NCBI GenBank assembly: GCA_026990595.1
Contig: JALXCZ010000030.1
Coordinates: 1 to 51,939, forward strand
From: Sulfurovum sp.
Lineage (GTDB): Bacteria > Campylobacterota > Campylobacteria > Campylobacterales > Sulfurovaceae
DNA length: 51,939 nt
Reading direction: 5' to 3'
Below the pieces are notes generated by a model. The model saw only the letters and a list, made by a program, of their open reading frames with translations, did not search any database and had not been told where the DNA came from. Positions 43,974 to 51,797 of this stretch are shown in pieces. Position 1 is the first letter of the stretch, and the number at the start of each line of letters is the position of its first letter. The position numbers and the translations under genes were made by a program.

Positions 43974-45671
43974 TCACAGTCTGTCTACAACTTCAATTCC
44001 AAGTATATCAAGCCCTTGCTTAATAGTTTTGGCTGTTAGGTCAGCTAGTTGCAGACGGCTCATTTTTGTCTTTTCATCCACACCCTCTTTCAAAATAGGG
44101 TTATGCTCGTAAAAACGCATAAAGAGTGTTGCCAAATCATAAAGATAGGCTGTGATCTGGTTTGGTGTAGCATTGTCAGCTGCACTCTCCAGCATATCTT
44201 CAAAACGCAGAAGCATTACGCTCAGGCGATGTTCCAATGCATCACCTATGACAATATCTCCCTTGATCTCTCCATTGAACTTTCTAAAAATACTCTGTAT
44301 TCTTGCATAGGCATACTGCATATAGAGTGATGTATTACCATCAAATGAGAGCATCTTATCCCAATTAAAAATATAGTTCGATTCACGGTTGATGGCAAGA
44401 TCAGCATATTTGACTGCACCGATCCCGATGATCTTCGCAAGTGCTTCTACCTCTTCTTTACTGTAGCCCTCTTTGTCTTTTATGGCACCTTTTGCCTTGA
44501 CAACAGCTTCATCTAGCAAGTCAATAAGCTTTACAGTACCTCCATCACGTGTTTTGAATGGTTTACCGTTTTTATCCATCATCGTACCAAATGCAATATG
44601 CTCCAACTTGACATCTTCAGGTACAAAACCGGACTCTTTTGCCACTTTAAATACCTGTTTAAAATGTCCTCCCTGTCTTGCGTCGACTACGTAAGCAATA
44701 CGTTTTGCCTCCAATACATTAGCTCTATAACGAAGTGCTGCAAGGTCGGTAGTCGCATAGAGGTAACCGCCGTCACCTTTTTGAACGATTACAGGGATCT
44801 CTTCACCTTCAAGAAAAATACATTGTGCGCCATCACTTTTGGTAAGCATGTTTTTTTCAAGCAGTTCTTCTATGACTTCCGGAAGATCTTTGTTGTAAAA
44901 GCTTTCTGCCTTAACATCATCCCGTGTCAACTTGACACAAAGTTTGTCATAGACATCTTCACAGTGTCTTAATGAAATATCGATAAATTTCTGCCAAAGT
45001 TTCAGACAGTGTTCATCCCCGCTTTGTATCTTGACAACATACTCTCTGGCTTTATCTGCAAAAGCCTCATCGGCATCAAAACGTTCTTTGGCATCTTTAT
45101 AGAACTGTTCCAGATCTTTCAGGCTTCCAGAACCGTCTTCATCTGTCTCTTCGAGATAAGCGATCAACATACCAAACTGTGTGCCCCAGTCACCAATATG
45201 GTTTTGGCGTATCACCTCATCTCCTAAAAACGTAAGAAGATTTGCCAATGTATCGCCGATGATCGTTGAACGCAAATGTCCCACATGCATTTGTTTTGCC
45301 ATATTAGGTCCGGAGTAATCTACGACTACTTTAATAGGATTCTCTCTCTTGCTTACACCTAATCTTTCATCATGCAATGCTGATTGCACTTGCTGAGCTA
45401 TCCACAAAGGGTTGATCCAGAGATTAAGAAACCCAGGTCCTGCGATCTGGGCCTTGACAACTATACCTGAGAAATCAAGATTCTCCATGATCATCTCTGC
45501 AATCTGACGCGGATTTTTACCTAAACGCTTTGCCAATGCCATGGCTCCGTTGAACTGATAGTCACCAAATTCCGGTTTCGTTGCTTCAGTAACAGACATA
45601 GGTTCATGCTCTATACCGGCTTTTACAAAAGCATTCTTAATAACATCATTGATTTGTGATTTTAATTTCAT
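43974..45671 (-). CDS. argS: Arginyl-tRNA synthetase
   Basis: A 565-residue class I synthetase. N-terminal Add1 domain (FGDYQFNGAMALAKRLGKNPRQIAE), the HIGH motif as HVGH in MHVGHLRSTIIGD, the long catalytic core (GDWGTQFG, YATTDLAALRYR, FKTRDGG), and a C-terminal DALR anticodon-binding domain (NPILKEG...RLQLADLTAKTIKQGLDILGIE). Complete. tatA lies upstream in the same direction, separated by 139 bases containing a REP-like hairpin. Confidence 0.97.
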   Translation of the reverse strand: MKLKSQINDVIKNAFVKAGIEHEPMSVTEATKPEFGDYQFNGAMALAKRLGKNPRQIAEMIMENLDFSGIVVKAQIAGPGFLNLWINPLWIAQQVQSALHDERLGVSKRENPIKVVVDYSGPNMAKQMHVGHLRSTIIGDTLANLLTFLGDEVIRQNHIGDWGTQFGMLIAYLEETDEDGSGSLKDLEQFYKDAKERFDADEAFADKAREYVVKIQSGDEHCLKLWQKFIDISLRHCEDVYDKLCVKLTRDDVKAESFYNKDLPEVIEELLEKNMLTKSDGAQCIFLEGEEIPVIVQKGDGGYLYATTDLAALRYRANVLEAKRIAYVVDARQGGHFKQVFKVAKESGFVPEDVKLEHIAFGTMMDKNGKPFKTRDGGTVKLIDLLDEAVVKAKGAIKDKEGYSKEEVEALAKIIGIGAVKYADLAINRESNYIFNWDKMLSFDGNTSLYMQYAYARIQSIFRKFNGEIKGDIVIGDALEHRLSVMLLRFEDMLESAADNATPNQITAYLYDLATLFMRFYEHNPILKEGVDEKTKMSRLQLADLTAKTIKQGLDILGIEVVDRL

Positions 45672-45693
45672 AGATTTTCCGTAATATTTTTCT

Positions 45694-45721
45694 CGTTCCC
45701 ATGCTCTGTGTGGGACTGCAT
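45694..45721. repeat. REP-like palindrome CGTTCCCA...TGGGACTGCA
   Basis: CGTTCCCATGCTCTGTGTGGGACTGCA forms a TCCCA/TGGGA stem and resembles the widespread GTTCCCACGCTC-GCGTGGGAA repeat type of proteobacteria. It lies between argS and tatA. Confidence 0.45.
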
Positions 45722-45810
45722 ATACAGTATTTGTGAGTAGGAGGGAGTCTTTAGCATTTACAGCTTAAATATCTATTCCCGTCGAAGATGACAGGAACAT
45801 ATTTTGAAAA

Positions 45811-46032
45811 CTAAGCGTCTTCACTCTTTTTGGCTTCGACCTTTGTTTCCGTTTCTTCTTTTGAAGCGATCTCTTTGGTCTCTTCTTCTGTTTCTTCTTC
45901 TTTCATGGCACCTTTGAACTCTTTTATCCCTTTTCCCATACCTTTGGCAAGTTCAGGGATCTTCTTAGCTCCAAAAAGTAATACAACGATCGCTAATACG
46001 ATCAATAGTTCCGGCATACTTGGCATACCCAT
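45811..46032 (-). CDS. tatA: Sec-independent translocase protein TatA
   Basis: A 73-residue TatA: one N-terminal membrane helix ([23 protein letters not shown], with the FGxxxxP hinge), an amphipathic helix ([15 protein letters not shown]) and a Glu/Lys-rich acidic tail. It forms the pore of the Tat system, which would export NosG (twin-arginine signal) from this window. AGGA precedes the ATG. gmk lies upstream, in the same direction. Confidence 0.93.
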   Translation of the reverse strand: MGMPSMPELLIVLAIVVLLFGAKKIPELAKGMGKGIKEFKGAMKEEETEEETKEIASKEETETKVEAKKSEDA

Positions 46033-46110
46033 AATTCATCCTTTACTTACATCCCAAACGGATATAATTTTAAAATTTTAATAATTATACTTAAAAATGT
46101 TTAACCCAAC

Positions 46111-46731
46111 CTAACCCAGCCACGTTTGAATAAATTTCTCTTCCTCTTCTTTGCTTTGTTTGAGTCTTGCAGCTTTAGCTACGATCACAAATTCTCTAGC
46201 TGAAACTTCTACAGTATCATTAATGATCGTAAAATCATATTCTCCCAACGCGTTTATCTCATTTTTGGCATTTTCAATGCGATTGACGATCACGGATTCA
46301 TCATCTGTGCGTCTTGCACGCAGCCTTTGCTCCAACTCTTTTAACGTAGGCGGTGTAATGAATGCTGACGTGGTAATATCGTTCATTTTGGCACGTACAA
46401 GCCTGTGCCCCTGTACATCAATGTCAAAGATGACCAGTTTACCCTCATTCAGTGCCTCTCTTACAGGTTTGAGAGAGGTACCGTAATAATTACCGTGTAC
46501 TTCAGCATACTCCAAAAAATTTCCTGCTTTTATATCCTCTTCAAAACTCTCTTTGGTCACAAAAAAATAATCTACACCGTTTTGCTCTCCTACTCGTGGT
46601 GCACGTGTGGTTGTTGAAATAGAAAAATAGTATTCCCCTATCTCTGAGGAAGCGGCATTGATAATAGTACTTTTACCTGCACCGCTTGGACCTGAAAGTA
46701 CTAAAATAGCTCCTTTATGTCTGCTCTGCAT
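46111..46731 (-). CDS. gmk: Guanylate kinase
   Basis: A 206-residue kinase phosphorylating GMP to GDP. P-loop LSGPSGAGKST, FSISTTTRAPRVGEQNGVDYFFV (GMP site), EYAEVHGNYYGT, IFDIDVQG and RRTDDESVIVNRIENA lid. Complete length. It starts directly after the degenerate receiver gene (46732), so these two are coupled. Confidence 0.96.
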   Translation of the reverse strand: MQSRHKGAILVLSGPSGAGKSTIINAASSEIGEYYFSISTTTRAPRVGEQNGVDYFFVTKESFEEDIKAGNFLEYAEVHGNYYGTSLKPVREALNEGKLVIFDIDVQGHRLVRAKMNDITTSAFITPPTLKELEQRLRARRTDDESVIVNRIENAKNEINALGEYDFTIINDTVEVSAREFVIVAKAARLKQSKEEEEKFIQTWLG

Positions 46732-47520
46732 CTACTTTTTGCCCTTAAAATCAATTTTAATGGTCACCTCTGCACCTTTGAGAAGCTTTTTTATCTTCTT
46801 GACCTTCATACCTTCTACAGCTGAGAGAAGCGCTTTTTCAAAATTAAAGGTCTCTTCTTTATTTTTTTTAGACTTGTTTTTCTTTTTCTTTTTGGGAGCT
46901 TTGCTACTGAGTGCTTCTACATACTCCTCTTCTGAAACGATTTCCAGACCGTCTGCTTCAAGCTGCTGCTTGATCATTTCTACCTTGCGAGCCTCTATCT
47001 CCTCTTCATCGAGTGCTTCCACACTCGGCACTTCATCCTCTTCTTCCATCTCCAAAAGCGCTTTGATCTTCTCTATCTCACTACTGTCCAGTACATTAGT
47101 ATCATTCACTCTCTCAATATCATCTACATGCTCTTGGGCTGTTTCCTTTTCGGAAGCAAGAGGAAAAATAGAAGGTACATCCACTGCTTTCTCCACACTC
47201 TCACGCTCATCCATACCTTTGAGTACCGCACGTATCTGAGAAGGCAAGAAAGGCTTTTTGATCACCTCATCAAAAAATTCTGATATCTCTTCATTTGCCT
47301 CAGTACCGGACAAAAAGACTTTTTTACGTATCATAAGGTTCTCAAGCACTCTTTTTGTATCTTCATTATAAGATCTGTCATCCACAAAAACAATGGCATA
47401 TCTGTCAAGTGTCACATCATTCACACTTTTCACCTCTTCAAAAACAGTATCTTCTTCACGCATACAAAGAGAAATAAGCCGAGAGACCACAGGGTTGGAA
47501 TTTATGAGTAAAATATTCAT
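46732..47520 (-). CDS. Protein with degenerate receiver-like domain and basic C-terminal region
   Basis: A 262-residue protein. Residues 1-~115 look like a receiver fold: MNILLINSNPVVSRLI, FVDDRS, FLSGTEAN, VIKKPFLPSQI with the conserved Lys-Pro. The acidic pocket is incomplete at the start (INSNP instead of an acidic pair), so phosphorylation is doubtful. An acidic linker follows, then a Lys-rich stretch (PKKKKKNKSKKNK) and a short helical end (ALLSAVEGMKVKKIKKLLKGAEVTIKIDF). ATG at 47520 with GGAG is preferred over the TTG at 47535. Neighbour of gmk; function unknown. Confidence 0.65.
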   Translation of the reverse strand: MNILLINSNPVVSRLISLCMREEDTVFEEVKSVNDVTLDRYAIVFVDDRSYNEDTKRVLENLMIRKKVFLSGTEANEEISEFFDEVIKKPFLPSQIRAVLKGMDERESVEKAVDVPSIFPLASEKETAQEHVDDIERVNDTNVLDSSEIEKIKALLEMEEEDEVPSVEALDEEEIEARKVEMIKQQLEADGLEIVSEEEYVEALSSKAPKKKKKNKSKKNKEETFNFEKALLSAVEGMKVKKIKKLLKGAEVTIKIDFKGKK

Positions 47521-47632
47521 GGCAGAATGCTCCAAAAAGTAATAATACGATTATAGTATAGATTTGGTTAGGGGTTGTTTTTACATAAAAATCTCTTTTT
47601 CTTGATCATATTCAGATTTTGCGTCTTCTTTG

Positions 47633-47741
47633 CGAGGTATACATCAGGTACATTGAGTAAAAATGAATGAAAATAATAAGTGCTTCTCTTTAGTCAAGTG
47701 CAATTTTTACGTGCTTTGAGTGAGGCATACATCAAGTATGT
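47633..47741. repeat. Direct repeat GAGG(T/C)ATACATCA(G/A)GTA in a gene-free gap
   Basis: The gap 47521-47781 (about 260 bases) holds no gene. It contains GAGGTATACATCAGGTAC near 47634 and GAGGCATACATCAAGTAT near 47722, each preceded by CTTTG. Meaning unknown. Confidence 0.4.
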
Positions 47742-47781
47742 CGATCGAAAACGTGTAAAAGTGTGATTGAATAAAAAAAAG

Positions 47782-47858
47782 TGGTACACTCTACAGGATT
47801 CGAACCTGTGACCTTCGGTACCGCAAACCGATGCTCTATCCAGCTGAGCTAAGAGTGC
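47782..47858 (-). tRNA. tRNA-Arg (GCG)
   Basis: A 77-base cloverleaf with encoded CCA on the minus strand: acceptor GCACTCT/AGAGTGT (first pair G-U), D-stem GCTC/GAGC, anticodon stem TCGGT/ACCGA with loop TTGCGGT (anticodon GCG, reading CGC and CGU), T-arm ACAGG-TTCGAAT-CCTGT. GCG is unusual, since most bacteria use ACG changed to ICG. Confidence 0.93.
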
Positions 47859-47908
47859 ACTGTTTTGTAGATGCGATATTTGGTGAGCGAATTGTATCGA
47901 AAAAACCT

Positions 47909-48607
47909 TTATTTTTCAAGTAGTTTCATTGAGCCGAAAAGCTCCAAGGCTTTTTCGTTGCGGATAAAGCTGTGGTTATAGGGATGTTCTATCTCTATAG
48001 ATTCAAATATTTCAAGGGAAAACTGTTTTTTAAGTGCTTTGGCATGGGTACCGAACAAGATGAGTTTTGGTGTATCCTTTTGCAGTTGTTCCAAAAGTGT
48101 CTGCATAAAAGGTTTCCATGCTTTGATATGTCTGGATGAACTCTTTTTATCGGTAAATATGAGTGCTGTATTAAGAAGCAGGACACCATTCTTTTCAAAA
48201 TTTAAACGCAATGCCTCTATGGAGTCAATAAGCGGTGTTTTGTCTACTTGAGCAATGCCCTCCTGGGAAAGGTCTTCTTTAAGATCGCCTCTTGCCACAA
48301 GAGCCATTTTGACAAAGTTACGCAGACTGGTAGCACGGTTGACCTCCTTGCTTAGTCCTGTAGCTGAAAAAAGTCTCTGTACCTTTTCATCAATAAAGGC
48401 ATATCCTCCTGCACTATCAGGACGCGGATAGGGGTCTTGTCCAAAAAGAATATATTTTACTTTTTGTCTGGGGAGTGTTTTAAATGCATTCAGATAACTC
48501 TCTTTTGATGGGAAATAGCCGTTATCTTCTTCCAAAAAGGCACGATATGTATGATCCAAGCTCTCATACGCCTTTGAAAGTACTGCCTTCCAACTGTTAT
48601 GAGGCAC
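47909..48607 (-). CDS. Uracil-DNA glycosylase-like protein (family 1, divergent)
   Basis: About 232 residues. SWKAVLSKAYESL at the start and LFGQDPYPRPDSAGGYAF match the UDG family-1 catalytic region (normally GQDPYHGPGQAHGLAF); GVLLLNTALI and LILFGTHAKALKK also fit. The second motif, normally HPSPLS, is HPYNHSFI. It probably removes uracil from DNA, but the changed motifs leave specificity open. Start uncertain: GTG at 48607 (used here) or TTG at 48634. It overlaps the upstream gene by 11 bases. Confidence 0.75.
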   Translation of the reverse strand: MPHNSWKAVLSKAYESLDHTYRAFLEEDNGYFPSKESYLNAFKTLPRQKVKYILFGQDPYPRPDSAGGYAFIDEKVQRLFSATGLSKEVNRATSLRNFVKMALVARGDLKEDLSQEGIAQVDKTPLIDSIEALRLNFEKNGVLLLNTALIFTDKKSSSRHIKAWKPFMQTLLEQLQKDTPKLILFGTHAKALKKQFSLEIFESIEIEHPYNHSFIRNEKALELFGSMKLLEK

Positions 48608-48926
48608 TTTTCTGCTCTTTTTTAATTTTGTCAAATTTAATGATAAGTTCTATTTTATTAAGAGGAATACCAAGTTTTTCAGAAATACTCTCTCTGCTCT
48701 CTCCTGCTTCAACCAATCCCATTACCTCTTCCTGTGACGAGAGGTTCTCTATAACATCTTTAACGCTCACGCGTGAAGCTTCAAGATTGGAGATGGTGGT
48801 ATCTTTAATCGCCAGTACTTCTTTGAGTATTTTGATCTGATCTGCCAGTTTTCTGTTATTGTTATACAGATAAAGCAAAATAACCGCCAAAATAAAAACC
48901 AGTACCAAAATAATAGTGTATTCCAT
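48597..48926 (-). CDS. Membrane-anchored coiled-coil protein of unknown function
   Basis: A 109-residue protein: one N-terminal membrane helix (about residues 4-21), a coiled-coil stretch (NRKLADQIKILKEVLAIKDTTISNLEAS) and a C-terminal segment resembling a helix-turn-helix (EEVMGLVEAGESRESISEKLGIPLNKIELIIKFDKIK). No family is certain. It begins directly after the UbiA-family gene stop and overlaps the UDG-like gene. Confidence 0.6.
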   Translation of the reverse strand: MEYTIILVLVFILAVILLYLYNNNRKLADQIKILKEVLAIKDTTISNLEASRVSVKDVIENLSSQEEVMGLVEAGESRESISEKLGIPLNKIELIIKFDKIKKEQKSAS

Positions 48927-49817
48927 CTAACTCACCTCTATAATAATTAAAAACAAAAAGACAAAGCCAAGATATCCGTTAACCGTAAAAAAAGCTCTGT
49001 CTATTTTTGTAAAGTCTTTGTTGACAAGGTAGTGTTCATACCCCAACATCCCTGCTGCAAATACCACAGCAATCCATGCCCATATTCCCAAATCTGCACT
49101 AGCAACAAACAAGGTCCAAAACCCTACAGCCAACAGATGAAACACTCTGGCAATATACATTGTCTTGAGTGCACCAAAACGTGAAGGGACAGAGTGAAGG
49201 TTATGTGCCTGGTCAAATGCTATATCCTGCAAAGAATAAAGCAGATCAAACCCTGCTACCCAAAACATGACCCCTATGGCAAGATAGACAGACCAGGCAG
49301 TGATCTCTCCGCTAACTGCCACAACCCCGGCTATGGGAGCCAGACCAAGACTAATGCCCAATATTAGATGTGCCGCAGCAGAGAAACGTTTAAAAAGCGT
49401 ATAGGCACCCAAGACCATAAGGATAGGCACTGCCAATTTAAACGCCAAATCATTGACAAAATAGGCAACTACTATGAATAGCATTGCATTGACAACGATG
49501 AACCCAAGCATCTGTACATCACTTACTCTACCATCTACTGAGGGTCTTCCTTTTGTACGGGGGTTAAGTTTGTCAATATCTCTGTCAAGATAGCGGTTGA
49601 CACCCATGGCAAAGTTACGTGCACTTACAGCTGCCAAGGTACCAAGAAACAAAAGTTTCCAGCCAAACCAGCCTGAACCACTGTTCAAATAGGAAGCTAC
49701 CAACATTGCTATAAAGATGAACGGCAATGAAAATACTGAATGTTTAAACATTACAAGCTCAGCGAAGTCATTCAACTTCTCAATAAAACCTTTTTTCTTT
49801 AACTGCTCACTGCTCAC
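48927..49817 (-). CDS. mqnP: UbiA-family prenyltransferase, probably MqnP (menaquinone, futalosine pathway)
   Basis: A 296-residue membrane enzyme with about eight segments. The first Asp motif NRYLDRDIDKLNPRTKGRP and second motif YSLQDIAFDQAHNLHSVPSRFG place it in the UbiA superfamily. NPRTKGRP resembles MqnP, which prenylates 6-carboxy-1,4-naphthoate; Campylobacterota use this route to menaquinone. It may be called UbiA in databases. GTG start lies in a CTGCTCA tandem repeat, giving MSSEQL. Menaquinone feeds NosGH. Confidence 0.82.
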   Translation of the reverse strand: MSSEQLKKKGFIEKLNDFAELVMFKHSVFSLPFIFIAMLVASYLNSGSGWFGWKLLFLGTLAAVSARNFAMGVNRYLDRDIDKLNPRTKGRPSVDGRVSDVQMLGFIVVNAMLFIVVAYFVNDLAFKLAVPILMVLGAYTLFKRFSAAAHLILGISLGLAPIAGVVAVSGEITAWSVYLAIGVMFWVAGFDLLYSLQDIAFDQAHNLHSVPSRFGALKTMYIARVFHLLAVGFWTLFVASADLGIWAWIAVVFAAGMLGYEHYLVNKDFTKIDRAFFTVNGYLGFVFLFLIIIEVS

Positions 49818-49830
49818 TGCTCACTGCTCA
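49803..49830. repeat. Heptanucleotide tandem repeat CTGCTCA x4 at the mqnP start
   Basis: Four exact units between the pssA stop and the prenyltransferase. On the coding strand this reads GTGAGCA, offering GTG starts at 49831, 49824, 49817 and 49810 in different frames. Confidence 0.88.
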
Positions 49831-49834
49831 CTTT

Positions 49835-50392
49835 CTATGGATGCGGAATTTTAAGTTTAGAGTTCATAGACCATGCAATAATAACTACCAAAAGGGTGAT
49901 CACTGCTACAGAAGTAATAATACTATTACTAAAAAGCAGATAGAGAACCCACAATAAAATAGCGCCAAGGGGTGTAGGTACACCTTCAAAATACTTGGCA
50001 ACTTCTCCTGCATCTACTTTGAGGTTAAACTCTATCAGTCTTCTCAGACCTGCAATAATATAGGCAATGAACACCAAACCAACGATCAACTCTTCCATAC
50101 TGCTTGTCATACCGCTTTTAAGTGCATAAAAGAGTAGAAAAGGAGGCATCACAACAAAGGAAAGAAAGTCGGCAAAACTGTCCAGCTGTATACCGTACTC
50201 AGTAGAAAGATTATATTTACGTGCCAGTTTTCCATCAATAATATCACAGGCACCTGCCATCCATGCCAGAATAATGGCTGTAAAAAAATCACCTTTTACG
50301 ATGAAGTAGATCGCCACTACACCCAATGCTACATTTAAGTATGTTACTAAATTTGCTATATTAAAACGGTTATGCTTGTCAAATAAATTCAT
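49835..50392 (-). CDS. pssA: CDP-diacylglycerol--serine O-phosphatidyltransferase
   Basis: A 185-residue membrane enzyme of the CDP-alcohol phosphatidyltransferase family. The motif D-G-x2-A-R-x8-G-x3-D-x3-D is seen in CDIIDGKLARKYNLSTEYGIQLDSFADF. About six hydrophobic segments. Makes phosphatidylserine, precursor of phosphatidylethanolamine. Assignment as serine type rests on length and similarity; another CDP-alcohol enzyme is possible. It diverges from miaA. Confidence 0.85.
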   Translation of the reverse strand: MNLFDKHNRFNIANLVTYLNVALGVVAIYFIVKGDFFTAIILAWMAGACDIIDGKLARKYNLSTEYGIQLDSFADFLSFVVMPPFLLFYALKSGMTSSMEELIVGLVFIAYIIAGLRRLIEFNLKVDAGEVAKYFEGVPTPLGAILLWVLYLLFSNSIITSVAVITLLVVIIAWSMNSKLKIPHP

Positions 50393-50411
50393 ATCGTATT
50401 TTACACTCTTC

Positions 50412-50432
50412 GTACTTAACCCTTAACACTTA
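50412..50432. repeat. Degenerate heptads CTTAACC-CTTAACA-CTTAGCA before miaA
   Basis: Three related seven-base units in the 64-base divergent gap between pssA and miaA. Same length class as the other heptad repeats in the window. Confidence 0.5.
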
Positions 50433-50456
50433 GCAGTAACTTGTTATGATTGCACT

Positions 50457-51353
50457 ATGGAAGAGATCAAACAATTGGCACTTATCGGTTCTACAGCATC
50501 AGGGAAAAGTTCCCTTGCAATAAAAACTGCTCAACAGATAAATGCACATATACTCTCGTTGGATTCACTCTCTATTTACAAAGAGATTGATATTGTTTCA
50601 GCAAAGCCGACAATAGGAGAGAGAGATGGGATAGTACACTTTGGAATAGATGTCATTTCTCCGAATGAATCGTTTGATGTGACTACATTCATTGCACTCT
50701 ATCTTGATGTCTATCGAAAGTGTCAAAAAGAGCACAAGAATCTCGTCATTGTCGGAGGTACGAGTTTTTATCTTAAAATGCTTTTAGAGGGGGTCAGCAC
50801 ACTACCGACTATCAGTAAAGAAACACAAAAAAAGACAAAAGCACATTTGTTTGACCTCCAAGAAACCTACCAATGGCTCTATGGTCTTGATCCCCTCTAT
50901 ATGTCGAATATAGAGAGCAGTGATATGTACCGCATAGAGAAAGTACTAAATATCTATTTGGAGACAGGGAAAACAGCAACAGAATATTTTAAAATTTATC
51001 CTCCCAAGCCCATAATCTCTACTCCTCTTCCTATTTATCAGATAGAGTGGCAAAGAGATCTTTTACGTCAGCGTATCGCACAACGTACCAAAATCATGCT
51101 CAAGTATGGATTGATAGATGAAATCTGTATGCTGGAAAAAAAATATACACGAGCACCAAACTGCATGAAAGCTATAGGGATCAAAGAGACTTTGGCATAT
51201 CTCGACGGTATCTACTCCAAAGAGATAATGACAGAGAAGATCACTACCAATACCGCACGTCTTGCTAAAAGACAAAGAACATTTAATAACTCTCAGTTTA
51301 ACAATGTTATAAAAGGAAGTGTAGAAACATTGGAGAAACTATTACTTAAGTAG
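50457..51353 (+). CDS. miaA: tRNA dimethylallyltransferase
   Basis: A 298-residue enzyme adding a dimethylallyl group to A37 of tRNAs reading UNN codons; MiaB (36760-38058) then acts on this base. P-loop LIGSTASGKSSLA, the LDSLSIYKEIDI segment, VGGTSFYLKMLLEGV, RIEKVLNIYLETG and TARLAKRQRTF. Complete. A hairpin with TTTATTTT follows (51353-51380). Confidence 0.95.
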   Translation: MEEIKQLALIGSTASGKSSLAIKTAQQINAHILSLDSLSIYKEIDIVSAKPTIGERDGIVHFGIDVISPNESFDVTTFIALYLDVYRKCQKEHKNLVIVGGTSFYLKMLLEGVSTLPTISKETQKKTKAHLFDLQETYQWLYGLDPLYMSNIESSDMYRIEKVLNIYLETGKTATEYFKIYPPKPIISTPLPIYQIEWQRDLLRQRIAQRTKIMLKYGLIDEICMLEKKYTRAPNCMKAIGIKETLAYLDGIYSKEIMTEKITTNTARLAKRQRTFNNSQFNNVIKGSVETLEKLLLK

Positions 51354-51380
51354 GCAACAGTCACCTGCTGCCTTTATTTT
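51353..51380 (+). terminator. Terminator after miaA
   Basis: GGCAACAG (51353-51360) pairs with CTGCTGCC (51365-51372), one mismatch, loop TCAC, followed by TTTATTTT. Confidence 0.65.
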
Positions 51381-51783
51381 AGTATCCGCTTGCGCTGATC
51401 ATATAGTAAAGATAAGAGACGAGTGGCTGCACATAGAATATTGCTCCTATAGTCGCTACTGTTGCTAAACCAATGACTGCCATCAGCGGCTTGGAAAGGT
51501 TATAGTAAACCGTATCTACATCTTTTACAGGATCTTTTAGGAACATATAAACGATCAACTTCAAATAGTAATATGCTGCAATCGCTGAGTTAAGACCCAT
51601 AACAATCGCCAACCAAATATACCCTGAATTCACCGCTGCCTGCATTACATAAATTTTACCCCAAAATACTGAGAATGGAGGAACACCTGCTAGAGAGAGC
51701 ATAAAGAGTCCCATGATCACTGCACCTATAGGCATGATATGGATGAATCCTGCGATAGTATCCTTAAAAGTTCGCAATTTCAA
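51379..51783 (-). pseudogene. nuoN: 5'-truncated nuoN (NADH-quinone oxidoreductase subunit N)
   Basis: The 134-residue frame is the C-terminal third of NuoN, a membrane subunit of complex I: the IMGLFMLSLAGVPPFSVFWGKIYV segment and YYLKLIVYMF are typical, followed by two hydrophobic segments. NuoN is normally about 480 residues; here an in-frame TGA stands just upstream and another reading frame ends 15 bases before. Translation could start at TTG 51783 behind AAGGAG, but such a fragment would lack most proton-channel helices. The upstream part may lie beyond an inserted element outside the window. Confidence 0.65.
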
Positions 51784-51797
51784 ACTCCTTCAATTTA

